From Ampullaceana balthica (lineage: Eukaryota; Mollusca; Gastropoda; Lymnaeidae): DNA of 64,000 bases. The notes beneath the pieces were generated by a model. The model saw only the letters and a program-made list of their open reading frames with translations, was not told the origin of the DNA and made no database searches. Each line of letters starts with the position of its first letter. Position 1 is the stretch's first letter. The DNA is taken from the NCBI GenBank assembly GCA_944989445.1, contig CALYLW010000041.1, positions 1,436,001 to 1,500,000 on the forward strand, given 5' to 3'. Shown piece by piece: positions 12,405 to 25,000 of this stretch. Both the position numbers and the translations under genes were made by a program.

Positions 12405-12570
12405 ATATCCATATTTTTATATTTTATCAGTGTTGTGTATGTTTTGGAAGAATGTGAGTGTAATATCGTCTTTGTCCAGTTGTATTCGCAAGATTTTGTT
12501 TGCGAAGAGTGTTGAGCCCAGTCCTAGGCTGGGGTACAGCGCTTTATTAGTGTACATAATAATAATGTAA
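12405..12570 (+). mobile_element. LINE 3' tail, related to LINE-B
   Basis: A short non-coding fragment ending in GAGCCCAGTCCTAGGCTGGG and GTACAGCGCTTTATTA with an ATA-rich tail. The ending matches that of the fragments at 13.2, 45.1 and 58.9 kb, which are clearly 3' ends of one LINE family. Confidence 0.5.
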
Positions 12571-13019
12571 TACATGAATAAGTAACATAGTGATGAGCCA
12601 ATGCATCAGTTTGAAAATAGATTTTACTCCCACAAGGTAGGACCAAGTGAGCATGCATCCTCTGACTGACCTTGTACTCCTTTATTGAGTGGCCTGGTTA
12701 TCCTTTATTGCAATAAGAAGATTTTTAATATTTAAATTGGTGCTCAATGAACAATCATAAAATAGGAGCTTTCTTTATTTATCGTAATTTTATGAAATAT
12801 TCAGTTCAAAGACTAAGATCAGATAAATTATTTTACTCCTTAAAAAAAAACAGATTATAATACAACAGAACATAAAATATTTCATTGAAACAAGAAATCA
12901 ATGCTTTATACTCATTTAAACATTTCACAGATTGTCTTTAAAGATGTAAAATTACAGTGATTTAATGGGAAACAGGATCATTCTGAAAAACAATTTATCT
13001 TATAACAATGGAATCGCAG

Positions 13020-13275
13020 TATTTCATCTACTAAGGCCTTAAAGACTGCACTAAAACACATCTCTTCAAACTTTACTATTAAACTTAATTAAACAATCGA
13101 ATATTCCTTTAGATGATAACGTAGCTTATATGTACCATGATGTTATTAGGATATGAATGTTTTACATTTAATGAATTAATAATTATGTGTGTTACTATTT
13201 TTATTTAAAGCACTGTGAGCCCAGTTGCTAGCTGGGGTACTGCGCTACATAAAATATCAAGTTATTATTGTTATA
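13020..13275 (+). mobile_element. LINE-B 3' end fragment
   Basis: The last coding remnant (KTALKTHLF-like) and the 3' untranslated region of the LINE family also found at 44.8-45.1 and 58.2-58.9 kb. It ends with GTGAGCCCAGTTGCTAGC and TACTGCGCTACATAAA, followed by an ATT-rich tail. It is 5' truncated, as is usual for LINE insertions. Confidence 0.65.
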
Positions 13276-15110
13276 ACAAAAATGATAACAGGAAATGATT
13301 TAAAACAATATGAAGTGAAAAGCTATTACTATTAATCACCAAAAAGGGATATGCGTTTTTTAAAAAGAAAATAGCGTCTTGTATTATGATTTGGTAATGC
13401 TGAAAGACATCAATCATTTTAGATAAATCTTGTATTGGGACTTACCACAACATCATTAAAAAAATAATTACATTAAATATTTGGATGGCGATAAGAACAA
13501 TTCTTGTCCCTTCAAAATTATATAAAGAAAAATATACATGTATTATCATAATGATGCAACTCAGAATAGATATACTAATTACTAATATCAAATTCTTTTG
13601 TAATTCTTAACATAATTTTCAATGACAGGAAATGTGTATATTTTTTTGTTAAAAGTCTTATTGTAGGATCTAGTATCATGTAGAGTTTTGAAATTGATTA
13701 ATCCAAAAATGCTCTCTCATGACTCATAGCAATTTTAAAGAAAGTATGTCAATCATTCATTTTATTAGTAAGGGGTTAACCCAAAACAAGGATTACTATT
13801 AAAATATAAATGCCATATGCACTTGAGATACTAAAATTTAATACATTCACATGACTCATGACTTGAAAATAGGTATATGAGATAGTTTTTTTTTCTTTAA
13901 CAAATTATTTTAAGCAGTTAAACATATTTTGCTTGTTTTTATCATTAGAGCTATTTCATATTTATAAACAAATATCTGTTTTATAATTGTAATATATTAT
14001 TAAATGATTTTGCATTCAAATATCAATATATCCTGTATTTCTAAATATTTAAAATTAAGTTTTAAAAAATTCACTCTTCAGAGCAGACTCAGCTTTCATT
14101 GTAGGTACACATATTATGGGATATCTGTGACTGATTTAAGTTTAAGGAAAGCGATTTTTCACCTAAGCCTAAACAGGCAACAATGAAAATCACATCAAAA
14201 CTTGTGTAATGAAAATTCGTCAGTTTAAATAACAAATGACTAAAGTTAAAGGCCACAAGAATTAAACATTGCAATGGTATAAGAATCATCAATTACTTCA
14301 TGTATAAACAAAAGGAGGATAGCAAATAATTGTTACACTACACAGCATTTTATTTCAATATTAGAATGTATAAGATTCAACAATAATTTTATAAAATGAA
14401 CAAAATACATAGAAATCACCAACACACATGTAAAAACTTATTTAAGATATTTCATGTAATAAAAGGAATCATTATTGCACAACTTCTAATTGATAATGGG
14501 TTTAATGTAATGCTATGTACCGTATGACACAATGGGGAAAAACATACACAATATAAGTAATAGAACATCATAAATTTTATGACATTAATAGGGCATTTAT
14601 AGTTTATAAACTTTAATAATATTCAATGAAATAATTTTAATGCCACACTAAGCATAAATTATTAGCAAACAATGGAGTTTTGATGAGAAATTGGATCTTT
14701 TGTTTTAGAAAATCAAGATTTAATTCATAGCTGTGTAATATTCAATCTAGCCATTTCACATTTATTTTAAAATATTTATATGTCAATGATTTTCAGCATG
14801 AGCTAGATGGACCAACTTTTTAAGGGATGTAAGCAGAAATGTTATTTCATACCAAAAATGTCATGGGAGATATTTAAAAACAAATATGCATTTTTATCCC
14901 CATAAGGAATAAAATGATGCTAAAAGTAATTAAATATTTTCTATATTTCTTCAAAATATCATTAATTAGCAACAAATTAAAACACTAAAGAAATCATTAA
15001 GCTGATTTTTTTTCAAAATAAAAAGTATACACACTTTATCTAACAAACCCATTTCTATTCTAGTATATTTCAAGGATTAGTTGATTTAAAGAATTTTTAC
15101 TGCTGCAACA
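13276..15110. other. Convergent intergenic region
   Basis: AT-rich sequence between the 3' ends of the C18orf63 homologue and MROH1. The short open frames on either strand show no similarity I recognise. Nothing else supported. Confidence 0.5.
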
Positions 15111-15114
15111 CCTT

Positions 15115-15120
15115 TTTATT
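15115..15120 (-). terminator. Poly(A) signal of MROH1
   Basis: AATAAA on the minus strand (TTTATT on plus), about 50 bases beyond the TAG stop at 15171-15173. Confidence 0.6.
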
Positions 15121-15170
15121 GCCTAAATGAAGAATGAGATGCCATTATAATTTTGTCTAGTACTAGAGTA

Positions 15171-18100
15171 CTAGTAGTCATGAAGCAGACTCATAGCTTC
15201 AGCAGCTTTCGCTCTCACAAGTGGGGAAGCATCTTTCAGAAGCAGAATCATAGCTGTAAAAGTTAATTACGTTAAAAGTCGAAATTACATGATTTTAGTT
15301 GATTCATTATATAAATATTTTTGTTAATTTAATCTTTGCTTATTTCTACATCTCTCTATATATAAGACGCATTTGTTGTCTGTCTGTCTGTCTGTTCCCT
15401 AATAACTCAAGATCCAGACAACCAAATAACGTGAAATTTGGTACACGTACACAAAATTATACCGGAAGGGTTATTAAACAGGTTTCGTTCCATATATATA
15501 AGATACTGGGGGCCGGGGGCCCAAAATGTAGTTTTTCCTTATTTGAGCTATATAAAATAAAAATTATTGAAAATTAAGACGTAAAATAATGACGCAAAAT
15601 AATAAACATTTTGGTGTCGAGATTAACACGAAGGCGATTATTGCCATAAAATAATTTTGTTGTTGTTGTTGCTTTGTTGTTGTTGCTTTTGTTGTTGTAG
15701 TTGTTGCTTTGTTGTTGTTGCTGTTGTTGTTGTAGTTGTTGTTTTGTTGTGGATGTTTTGTTGTTGTTTTGTTTTTGTTGTTGTTGCTGTTGTTGTTTTT
15801 GTTGTTGTTGTTGTTGTTGCTTTTGTGTTGTTTTTGCTGTTGTTGTTGTTGTCCACATCCCTTGCCCTGTGACGACAATGTCCTTCATGTTGTTATTGCT
15901 TTGTTGTTGTTGCTGTTGTAGTTGTTGTTTTGTTGTTGTTGCTTTGTTGTTGTTGCTGTTGTAGTTGTTTTGTTGTTGATTTTGTTTTTGATTGTGTTGT
16001 TTTTGTTGTTGTTTTGTTTTTGTTGTTTTGTTGCTGTTTCTGTTGTTGGTTTTGTCGTTGTTGCTGTTGTTGTTGCTGTTGTTGTTTTGTAGTTGTTGTT
16101 GTTTTGTTTTTGTTGTTTGTTTTTGTTGTTTTGTTGCTGTTGTTGTTTTTGTTGTTGTTGCTGTTGTTGTTAAACCTGGGAGAAGCCGGGTACTTGCCCC
16201 TAGTTTTAATATAATTCAGAATGTTGTTACAAATATAGTTTTACAATCCCAAAGAAATGATTATTCATTAAAAAATTTTTATTAAGCATTCAATTCTAAT
16301 TTTTCATTAAAAGTAATATATTAATAAAATTAATATCTCAGTTAAAAAAAAGAAAAAAAGATTTAAAGATGAATTATAAAACACTACTTTGCATAATATC
16401 TTTTTGATAACAAACTCTTTGAGCATCTATTATATTATTTTACATTAAATGGCTAAAATATGTCTCACCTGAACATATGTGTTCTTTAGTTATGTTAGAT
16501 TGCATTTCTTTAGGTAAGTTTCCTAATAGAAACCCTGGAGATGCACAGAACAAAATGTAAAAATAATTAGCAGGTTCATTTTAAAATAAATATATCTTTA
16601 AAAACGTTAAAATTTTTAAATAGATAATATGTATGATGAAAATTGCATAACTAATTAAAAGAAATGCATAGTTTGTAAGCACATCAATCCATATTTTTAT
16701 TACAAACAGCAACCACATATTTGAAATAAAAACATTTAGCATAGTTGATGTTAAAGACAAAGCAGATTACCAATGAACATGGCTGCATTGCTTTTGATCT
16801 CTGGCCAGGTACTCTTGAAAAATGAAACACAACCCATCACATAAAAGTTGATCTTTTCTTTAAAATCTTGAATCTAGAATAAAGAAAAAAAAACATTCTG
16901 AAACTGATTTCTTCCAGACAGACATTTTTTCACAAGCATTTAAAAGTTAATAATAGTCGACTCCTAGAGTGCCTCTAAGTAAAAAAACAAAAGTCCAGTG
17001 GAAGTTAACTTACGATAAGTTTGGCAAGGTCATTCATAAATTCGCCATAATGAAGATGTCCATCTTCTATAAGGTGTCGCTGAAATTTGTCATTCATAAC
17101 TTCAGACCTCATGAGTGGACCAAGGTTACGCAAGGCATATTTGCAGGCCTTTGAAGAAATATGAACATTAAAGTAAGCCCAAGGTTGATAATGAAATTTT
17201 TTTTTGTTTATTAAGAAAAATAAAGCTTAAGATTAACAAAATACTCTTGTTTTTTTCCATTATAAATATTTTTTAAAAAATTCAAAGGACATAAACCTTT
17301 GGTTCAATTTTGTTTTCAGTCGGGTAAATTTTGAAATAAATGTTTCTTTTCCTACCTGCCGGACTTCTTCCTCCTTGTCATTTAAATGTAATAGAAGGCT
17401 GATAAAGTTGCTGTGAATTTGTTCCAGGAATGGTGCTTTGGAAGGCCCATCCCCAAACCTAGACAGGTTCCCAAACAGTCGGAAGGCTTGAGCCCTCACA
17501 GCACATTTATCCTATTTAACAAAATATTGATAATATTAATATCGGAGAAGGAAAGCTTCAAGTAAACAAAGTGAAGACAAAATAATATGTGTTTAAAAAA
17601 TTTAAATCAGAATCATAAATTAAAAATTTAACAACAATTATTTAATTGAAAATTTTAACAATCTGAGGTAAACAGAAAAAAGTTTAAGCTCTTACAAGAT
17701 CTTCAGAGGTCAACTAAGTTTCTTAACTTCAGAACACAAAACACTAATTTTTCATGTGAGTATCTGAAGGTACCAACTAGTATATGACCCTTAAGCTATA
17801 TTTTATACTTAGTTTTTTCCTTTGTTGACATATTTTGTTCATGGTTTTATGGTGATTATCTGATTATAATAATCCCCCCACCCTCCCATTTATTTTCTTA
17901 TGACACTGATGTGACCTTGAGTTAAAACTGTAACATGTTCTTTTTTTATACCACTAAAAAATCTGAGAAGGACCTGGTCCTTTTAAGTTATAAAACCATT
18001 CAGGATCTTTTCTTGACAGGGTAAGATATAGCAAAACATAATACTGAAGATAAACTTCAACATGGAGACTACAGAATTCAGACTAAGGATTGAGGGTGGG

Positions 18101-21100
18101 GCTACAAAATGAGTGCTGTGTTTGTTACTGTAATTTGCTAAATGATCTACATTTTATTTTGTATTAGAAATAGTTGATAATTATTGTAGATATAAAATTA
18201 TTACTTTTTTAAAGGCATAAAATAGATATATGGACATGTGTTGCAATAATATTTCTATTCTAGGACTACCCCTTTAGTTTATCTTTATTAACTTTAAAAG
18301 TATTTTTTTAAATACTGATTTCATAATCAGAATAAAATTATGAAAACAAAAATTCATTTTTGTCAAAACCTTTTCAAAGCATGGCCGTATCTTGAGAGAG
18401 ACATTGATTAGAATGGCTCGGATGTGCTCCTCCTGGATCTCACCAAGGATACGAGACAGTCCACTCATAGCCTCAATAGTGATGTAATCCTCAGGGTCCT
18501 CCTTATCGTCCATCCCTGCCATCATGGCTGACAAGATTGTAGTAGCATACATCTGTACCTGAGACCAAACAAAGAGTAACTTCATTAAAATAAGAAATGT
18601 TCTTATTGAAATGATTATCAAGGTTTTGAGCAACTGGTCACAAAGTGGGTCAAGTTACAACTTTTTGCTCCAGAGCCATTTCTCCCTCATCATTTCTTTT
18701 ACAAAGAAATACAAAAAAGAAAAATGAAATATATGAGTCTATAGGTGATAGAAATATTGAAAATTTTTTAAATATATTTACATAGTTTCTCACATACTAG
18801 TTGGACCATTTAAAATCATATAGTAATACTAAGAGGGCCTTAAAACTTGTTCCACTCTTTGAAATAGTAAGTGTTAAGCAATCATTAATTTATATAAAAT
18901 TATTTAGCAAATTTATTCACATGTCAGACATCTGATTAATTTTAAGTGGCCCCAAACAAAAAATATTTAAACTTAAATGTGTAGTTCAAATAAATATCCA
19001 CACAATTAATGTGGACATATACAGTCAAAAACAGTCAACAAAAAACTCTCAAAAACTTTCATCAAATTTCTTAACAACCATACAAAACCATCACAAGTCA
19101 GGAAAACATTCATCAAAACTTTGGACTACACCCGTAAAAGTACTGGATGAAATTTATTTTTAAAAATCAACTAATAAAAGATATATAGGTTAAAAACTTT
19201 GACCAAGAAGAATAAAATTATCTGGTTGAGGAAAGCCTCTCAGGATGATAAATATTCAGAAATAAATAACAGTTCTCATTTTTCTTCAGCTTACCTGATC
19301 CTTGCCAACGCTTGCAATATTTCCCAGCCCCCTGACGCACAACATGCGCACAATGTGAGACTCATCTACCAGACGTCCCAACAAACTGTTCATGGTCAGC
19401 TGGACCAGGTCTTCATCTCCTTTACATTTCTGGTTGATCAGCTGGAGGTACAAACATAATTATATAAGGCATTACAAAGCCAGGCTAAGCGTTGGATCAT
19501 TTATTTATGATAGTTTATGCCAGGGGACGGCGAACAGGGGTAAAAAGGGAACTCTTGGGGGTAATGCAGATTTATTGGGGAGATGTAAAATCCACTAGAA
19601 TCCACTTCTTTGGGGGTAACATCAACATAAAATTTTATATTTTGGGGTATCATTTTATTTTTAAAATTTGACCTCTCCCTGGGGTGACTTGTTTTCCATC
19701 TACTAGATACATTTATTTTCTCTCTTGAACATCCATGCAGGCTTATAGATACAATTTTAATATTTCTAAGCCACTGATATGGTCTACAGCAGTGATAAAA
19801 AAATGATTGGCAACTAAAACACAGTCTTAGCTAAGAAACAGTTTATTCATCTACCCCAGTAACAAATGCTCAAGACATTAGATAAGAATTCTGTGGAATT
19901 AGAAGAACTCACCTACCTCATTAAATAGTGTGGATAAAATATCATCCACCTACCTCATTAAATAGTGTGGATAAAATATCATCCACCTACCTCATTAAAT
20001 AGTGTTGATAAAATATCATCCACCTACCTCATTAAATAGTGCTGATAAAATATCATCCACCTACCTCATTAAATAGTGCTGATAAAATATCATCCACCTA
20101 CCTCATTAAATAGTGTTGATAAATATCATCCACCTACCTCATTAAATAGTGTTGATAAAATATCATCCACCTACCTCAGCAAAGAATGCTGCTACTGTTA
20201 CTCTCTGGGATTCATATAAACTTGATAAAACTGATGTTAGAGAGTTGACAATATCACCAATGTGAGTTTCTTTCTCTTCTGAAATCAAGGCCCTGAAGAT
20301 GAAATAAAATCAGTCAACAATAAAAAGAAAAACAAAGTGGAGTTTTCAAGTAGATCAAATAACTCATTTATTGAAATACAAGTAACAAGTAAGTTATCAA
20401 CACAAAATTTAATGTTAAAATAAGGCATCCATCTGTCTTTGTGAGATGATGGCGTTAGTTGTTGACACGATGTCACATGAGAAACGAGCTCAAGAGAAAC
20501 TACCTGGCCAGGAGAGTGATTGCCTCAGGATACTGGACATCATCTTCCATTAGACTCCAGGCGTCCCCCGCTTCTAGCTGCTCCAACATATCAGTCATCT
20601 TTGTATGCTCTAAAAATCTCCGCAAAGCAGTAATAGCAACTCTAGAGAGGGCAAAAAATATAAATTTGCTAAAAATATTCAAATCTGGAAATTATTAAAT
20701 CAGCATTAGTCTGGATGGTTCAAAAGTTATCAGTCAAAAGTTGAATTGGATAAATAATTATAAGCATCTTGATTGACCAGATAAACATGGTTTGATTGGC
20801 TATTTCAACTATTAACTTACTGAATGGGGACTATTTTCTGGGACTTTTTCTCCACAACACCTTTTTTCTTCTTCTCTGACTTCACATCCTGGGGTTCTGG
20901 CTTCTAAATATTCAAGTAAAACTTCAAGTTAAAACATGCCAAAGACAGAAAACATTTTCTGATAGATGACCGAAAACATTTATGGATAACATATTTAGTG
21001 CTTTCTCATGTTATTTCCCAATTTCTAAATACATCATGTTATTGATAATTTTTGACATGAGGGTGTCCTGTTATAGCTACCTTATCTTTAGGTGGCTTGA

Positions 21101-22032
21101 CAGCAACAGATGAACCAACCCTTATCATTAGGGCAGCAAATAGTCGAGGGAAAAACTTGTTAACAGTTTCTTCTGTCTCTTCGACATTAAAAATCTCAGT
21201 CAATGCATAAGTTACCTGAAATAAAGTCACCATTCATAAATTATAAAACAAATAATTAATACTGAGGAGTGCTGGTTAATTTCAGGGTTGAGTTCTTGGA
21301 TAACATAACTTTAAATTAAAAAATGTGGGGAAAATAATTAAATGAAATATTGAGGGGGGCACTTTCTTGCGGCTCAGTGTTCCCTATAATACAGGTGGGT
21401 AAGAGTGGAGTGGTGGAGTTACCGGGATGTAGAGGCATTCAATTCTACTTCTTCATCTGAGCATGAAAATGAAACCTGTTCCTGTCTTATCCTGTCTTTT
21501 CTCTAATTGTACAAAAAATGTGTCCAATGACTGCTGCACAGTCTTTTTCCTTTTCTCTAAGTAAAGCTTCTATAACAGTTGACAATACAGCAGTGGTACA
21601 ACTAAGTTCCTCCTCGGGTTAGCAAGTGTGCACATCGTGTTAACACACCCAATGATGGTATAGAGGAACATAGTAACATAAAGTCAAATATGTCCCAAAT
21701 ATGACAATGTTATTGTGAAATGATGTTAACGAAGCATTATAATAATTTAAAAAAAAAGATAACATTTAAATTTGCAAGCTGTAACTAACAGTAAACAGAT
21801 CTTGTGGGTTCACTTTTTCCATTAAGATTTAAAATGAGATACAAAAAAGTGTGGTGTGTAACTCACAGCTAAGGGCACAACAGTGGCAGTTTTGATTGTG
21901 TTTTCCTTGTCTTTTGGGTCTGGCTTTTCTTCATAAGGAAGGGACTTTTGTAAAAGTTCCAAGAAATGCTCTAATGTTAATTTAGTCAAATTGGCATCTT
22001 GGGATAAAATTCTCCAGATCTCCACAACATTT
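15171..22032 (-). CDS. MROH1: MROH1 C-terminal block, exons 30-41
   Basis: Exons on the minus strand: 21867-22032, 21081-21215, 20821-20903, 20504-20641, 20175-20292, 19295-19441, 18370-18552, 17356-17511, 17014-17148, 16771-16873, 16469-16534, 15171-15253. The block begins with NVVEIWRILSQDANLTKLTL and includes a basic stretch in exon 32 (SEKKKKGVVEKKSQK). It then has the best conserved segment of the family in exons 35-37: VRMLCVRGLGNIASVGKDQ, MYATTILSAMMAGMDDKEDP and VRAQAFRLFGNLSRFGDG. It ends with FKSTWPEIKSNAAMFIGFLL and a final HEAT unit, MILLLKDASPLVRAKAAEAM, before HDY and TAG. Exon 34 is followed directly by a 37-base minisatellite. Confidence 0.93.
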
Positions 22033-25000
22033 CTTTAAAGAGTGCAAACATAAATGGAAAGACATTTTTAGTTTCTATCAAAGCCTAAACAAAAAAACTT
22101 ATTCATACTTATATATATATATATATTAGAAGACTCAAAGATTCTTGAAATTTTTTTAATTGGGAATACATATTTCATGATTCTTAATATTTTTCAAAGA
22201 TCTTAAAAATGCAAATGAAAAAATAAGATAATAAAAAAATTAATTTATTGATCAACTTAAATAGTTAGCTGTTTAGTTAGCTTTGTGTATATTGATATCT
22301 GCCCATAGATTAATGTTCTAATTAAAATAAACAATTTTAACTTATAATGTCCTAAAGCGCGGTACAGTGCACCTCGATAGCGCTCTCTTTAGTAATGAAA
22401 TAATACAAAGTAAAAACTGTTCATAGCTGTGAGAAGATTTAGTCGACTTCCTGAAAAGTCGATGTTTACTTTCCGTTAGTGCTTTCACTCGTTTCGCAAA
22501 GTTTTATGGTAGTTTATATCATTTTTTTTTAAGATGTGATTTTGCGAAACTTTTTCGTCCAAAAAAATAGTACTAAACTACAGGTAATAAAAAACCACGT
22601 AAAACACAAAGTTTTTGACTATAATTCCTTCATTTATGAGACGTAACTAAAAGTATATTCATTATAATATGCATCGCACAACAATCCAAAAATCCAAAAT
22701 TTTATGTCTCATATATAAAGGATTTATAGTAAAAAAAATTACTACAGTATACCTGCTAAATTTCAGCTCGATTTGATCACGGGTAAAGGGTTATAAAAAC
22801 ATGCTTAATATAATGCGCACCGCGCGACAGATTAGCATAAACATTTACGGATCAGGAATATATTTTTAAAAAGTATCATCAATATAATACGCACCCCGCG
22901 ACAAAAGCACAAAAATTACTATGCTACAGAGAGATAATCTAAAAATTCATTAATTTAATTACAGTACATTTGATAGATCTGAAATTTTTATAGATCATTT
23001 TTAGCGTAGGCACGAGTCTGCCTGCAAAATTTCAGCTCATTAGCATACAGGGAAGTGGGTTAAAAATGGATCCAAATTTTTCGGCAAACAATCAAACAAA
23101 CAATCAAGTAGACTCCACGAGTTAATATAAAGGATTTTAAATTGGTAATAAACTCAAGATAGTCTTTTTTATACGTAAAATAACCATTCTATAAGCTCAT
23201 CCTAAAAGATGAAGTCAGTATGACATGAATACATTTTCAGCAATTTTAAAAATTTCATAAACCAATTCATTTCTATATATTTACTTGAAAGCCTTAAGGG
23301 ACTGAGGGATACGTTTTTAGAAAACATTATAGGCATTAAAAGTTAAAGAAAATTTAAACAAAAGACGTTTAAAATAAATCTCAACTCCAAATAGCAGCCA
23401 TAATAATTAATCAAATTTCACTCTCTTAACCCTTTGGAGGCAATGCATTTTTGGCATTCGTGATCCAAAACGACGCAGCCCTTTTTAAAGAATGGGACAT
23501 ACTTTGCAAAAAATTCATAATTTATTATCCGAAAACATTACATTTATAAAACCATATATATTCTAGCAGGAAATGTCAATGTACTAACAAAATCTGTATG
23601 AATAAATCTGTAAAGGCTTTAAGTACTCAAATGGGGGTTTATTCCTTGTCACATGTTGATAAGATGTTTTTTCTACAAAATTCATAGAGGTCATCGCTTT
23701 CAAGTTTAGAATCGCTGATATTAAAACAAGGATTTACAACATTATTGTCATCATAATCCTGTTGATCTTCATCATTTTCCTGGTTGTTTTCATCACTGTC
23801 AGATTCACTAGAAACCAGCGAGAAATCAGAATCTGTAAAAACATTTTGGCAGACATTTTTGGAAACCATCAGTGCATTATGACATGCTGTACAAAAAATG
23901 TATAAAGCAATCTGATTAGTTGGTACTATGATCAACTGACCAATCCAGAGGTTTGAGTTGTCAATGCCCTTAGATTGGACTTTTGTCTTTTTCACCCAAC
24001 CTACCTGGGCTGATACATCAGCCCAGTTGGCTCCAATTACAGCTGAAATTAAAGGACCTGTTCTTTTAAAATGGGATTTTAAAATTTGATGACTCACTCA
24101 TCATATGGCAAAGGGTAAGACAGCAGTGCTGAGAGGAAGGGCAGAAGATGGTGGCTTGCCAATGTACGTATTGCACGCAAGGTCCCTGTCTTTGTCTGAG
24201 GACACTGAATCCTGCAGGTTTTCTCATACAGACTTTCTAGAAACATCTCCACCTGTAAATAAATAGAATTTCTAGCAGTTGAGTTTTTTCTTGAATTTCT
24301 CAACCTATAAAAAGAAATATTAAGTCTATCTGTTTTTATTTCTTGACCCAGCCTAGAAGTTCTGATAGACATGCCTTTAGCGACATGGCAGTTAGGAGAA
24401 CTACCCACAATCCCTTTTGGGTACAACTCCATGTGTAGGTATTTACATGCTATCCACCAGAACCTATCAAAACAATGTTGACTGAAGCAATAACAGCTGT
24501 TGTACTATCTGCAGTTGAAAACAAAAAGCAGAAAATAGGGAAGGGAAGATGAGTGCTAGAAGACAGATATGATGTATAAAGGAGTCCACACTTATGATTT
24601 AACTCCACAGCAACAAGATGGATAGACTCAGTTTTTGTCCCAGCTGTTTCTTGAGATATTAACAAGGTAAAAAGCTAAAGTAGAAAACCTTTTTAAAGGA
24701 CATCCGACTCAGCCCTGGGATGGGGGAGGGGTAAAGATTAAAGACATCAATTATTTGGAACACAGTCTCATGGAGGTGCTGTCACTCTTGCTGTGGGAAG
24801 TGTATTGTATTTGTTACACCCTCCGACCACAGGGAACTCTTGCTTGCCTGTTCTATCAAAGGAGTTGTGTGTGTGGGGTGGGGAGGGTTAGAGCAGAGAT
24901 AATCCCAGCATGCCAGGTAGTGGACAATGCCTGGCCCTGATTGGCACAGCTCTTGGTGCGAGGGGAGTAGTAGTAAATGCTTGGGCTTAAGTACTTGCTG

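Noticed and set aside
15564..16285. Long frames rich in Gln/Asn/Thr (minus) or Cys/Leu/Val (plus).
   Set aside because: They are translations of the TTG microsatellite in several frames at once.
19912..20174. Regular direct repeats resembling a small CRISPR array.
   Set aside because: Units are contiguous without unique spacers, in a eukaryotic intron; it is a minisatellite.
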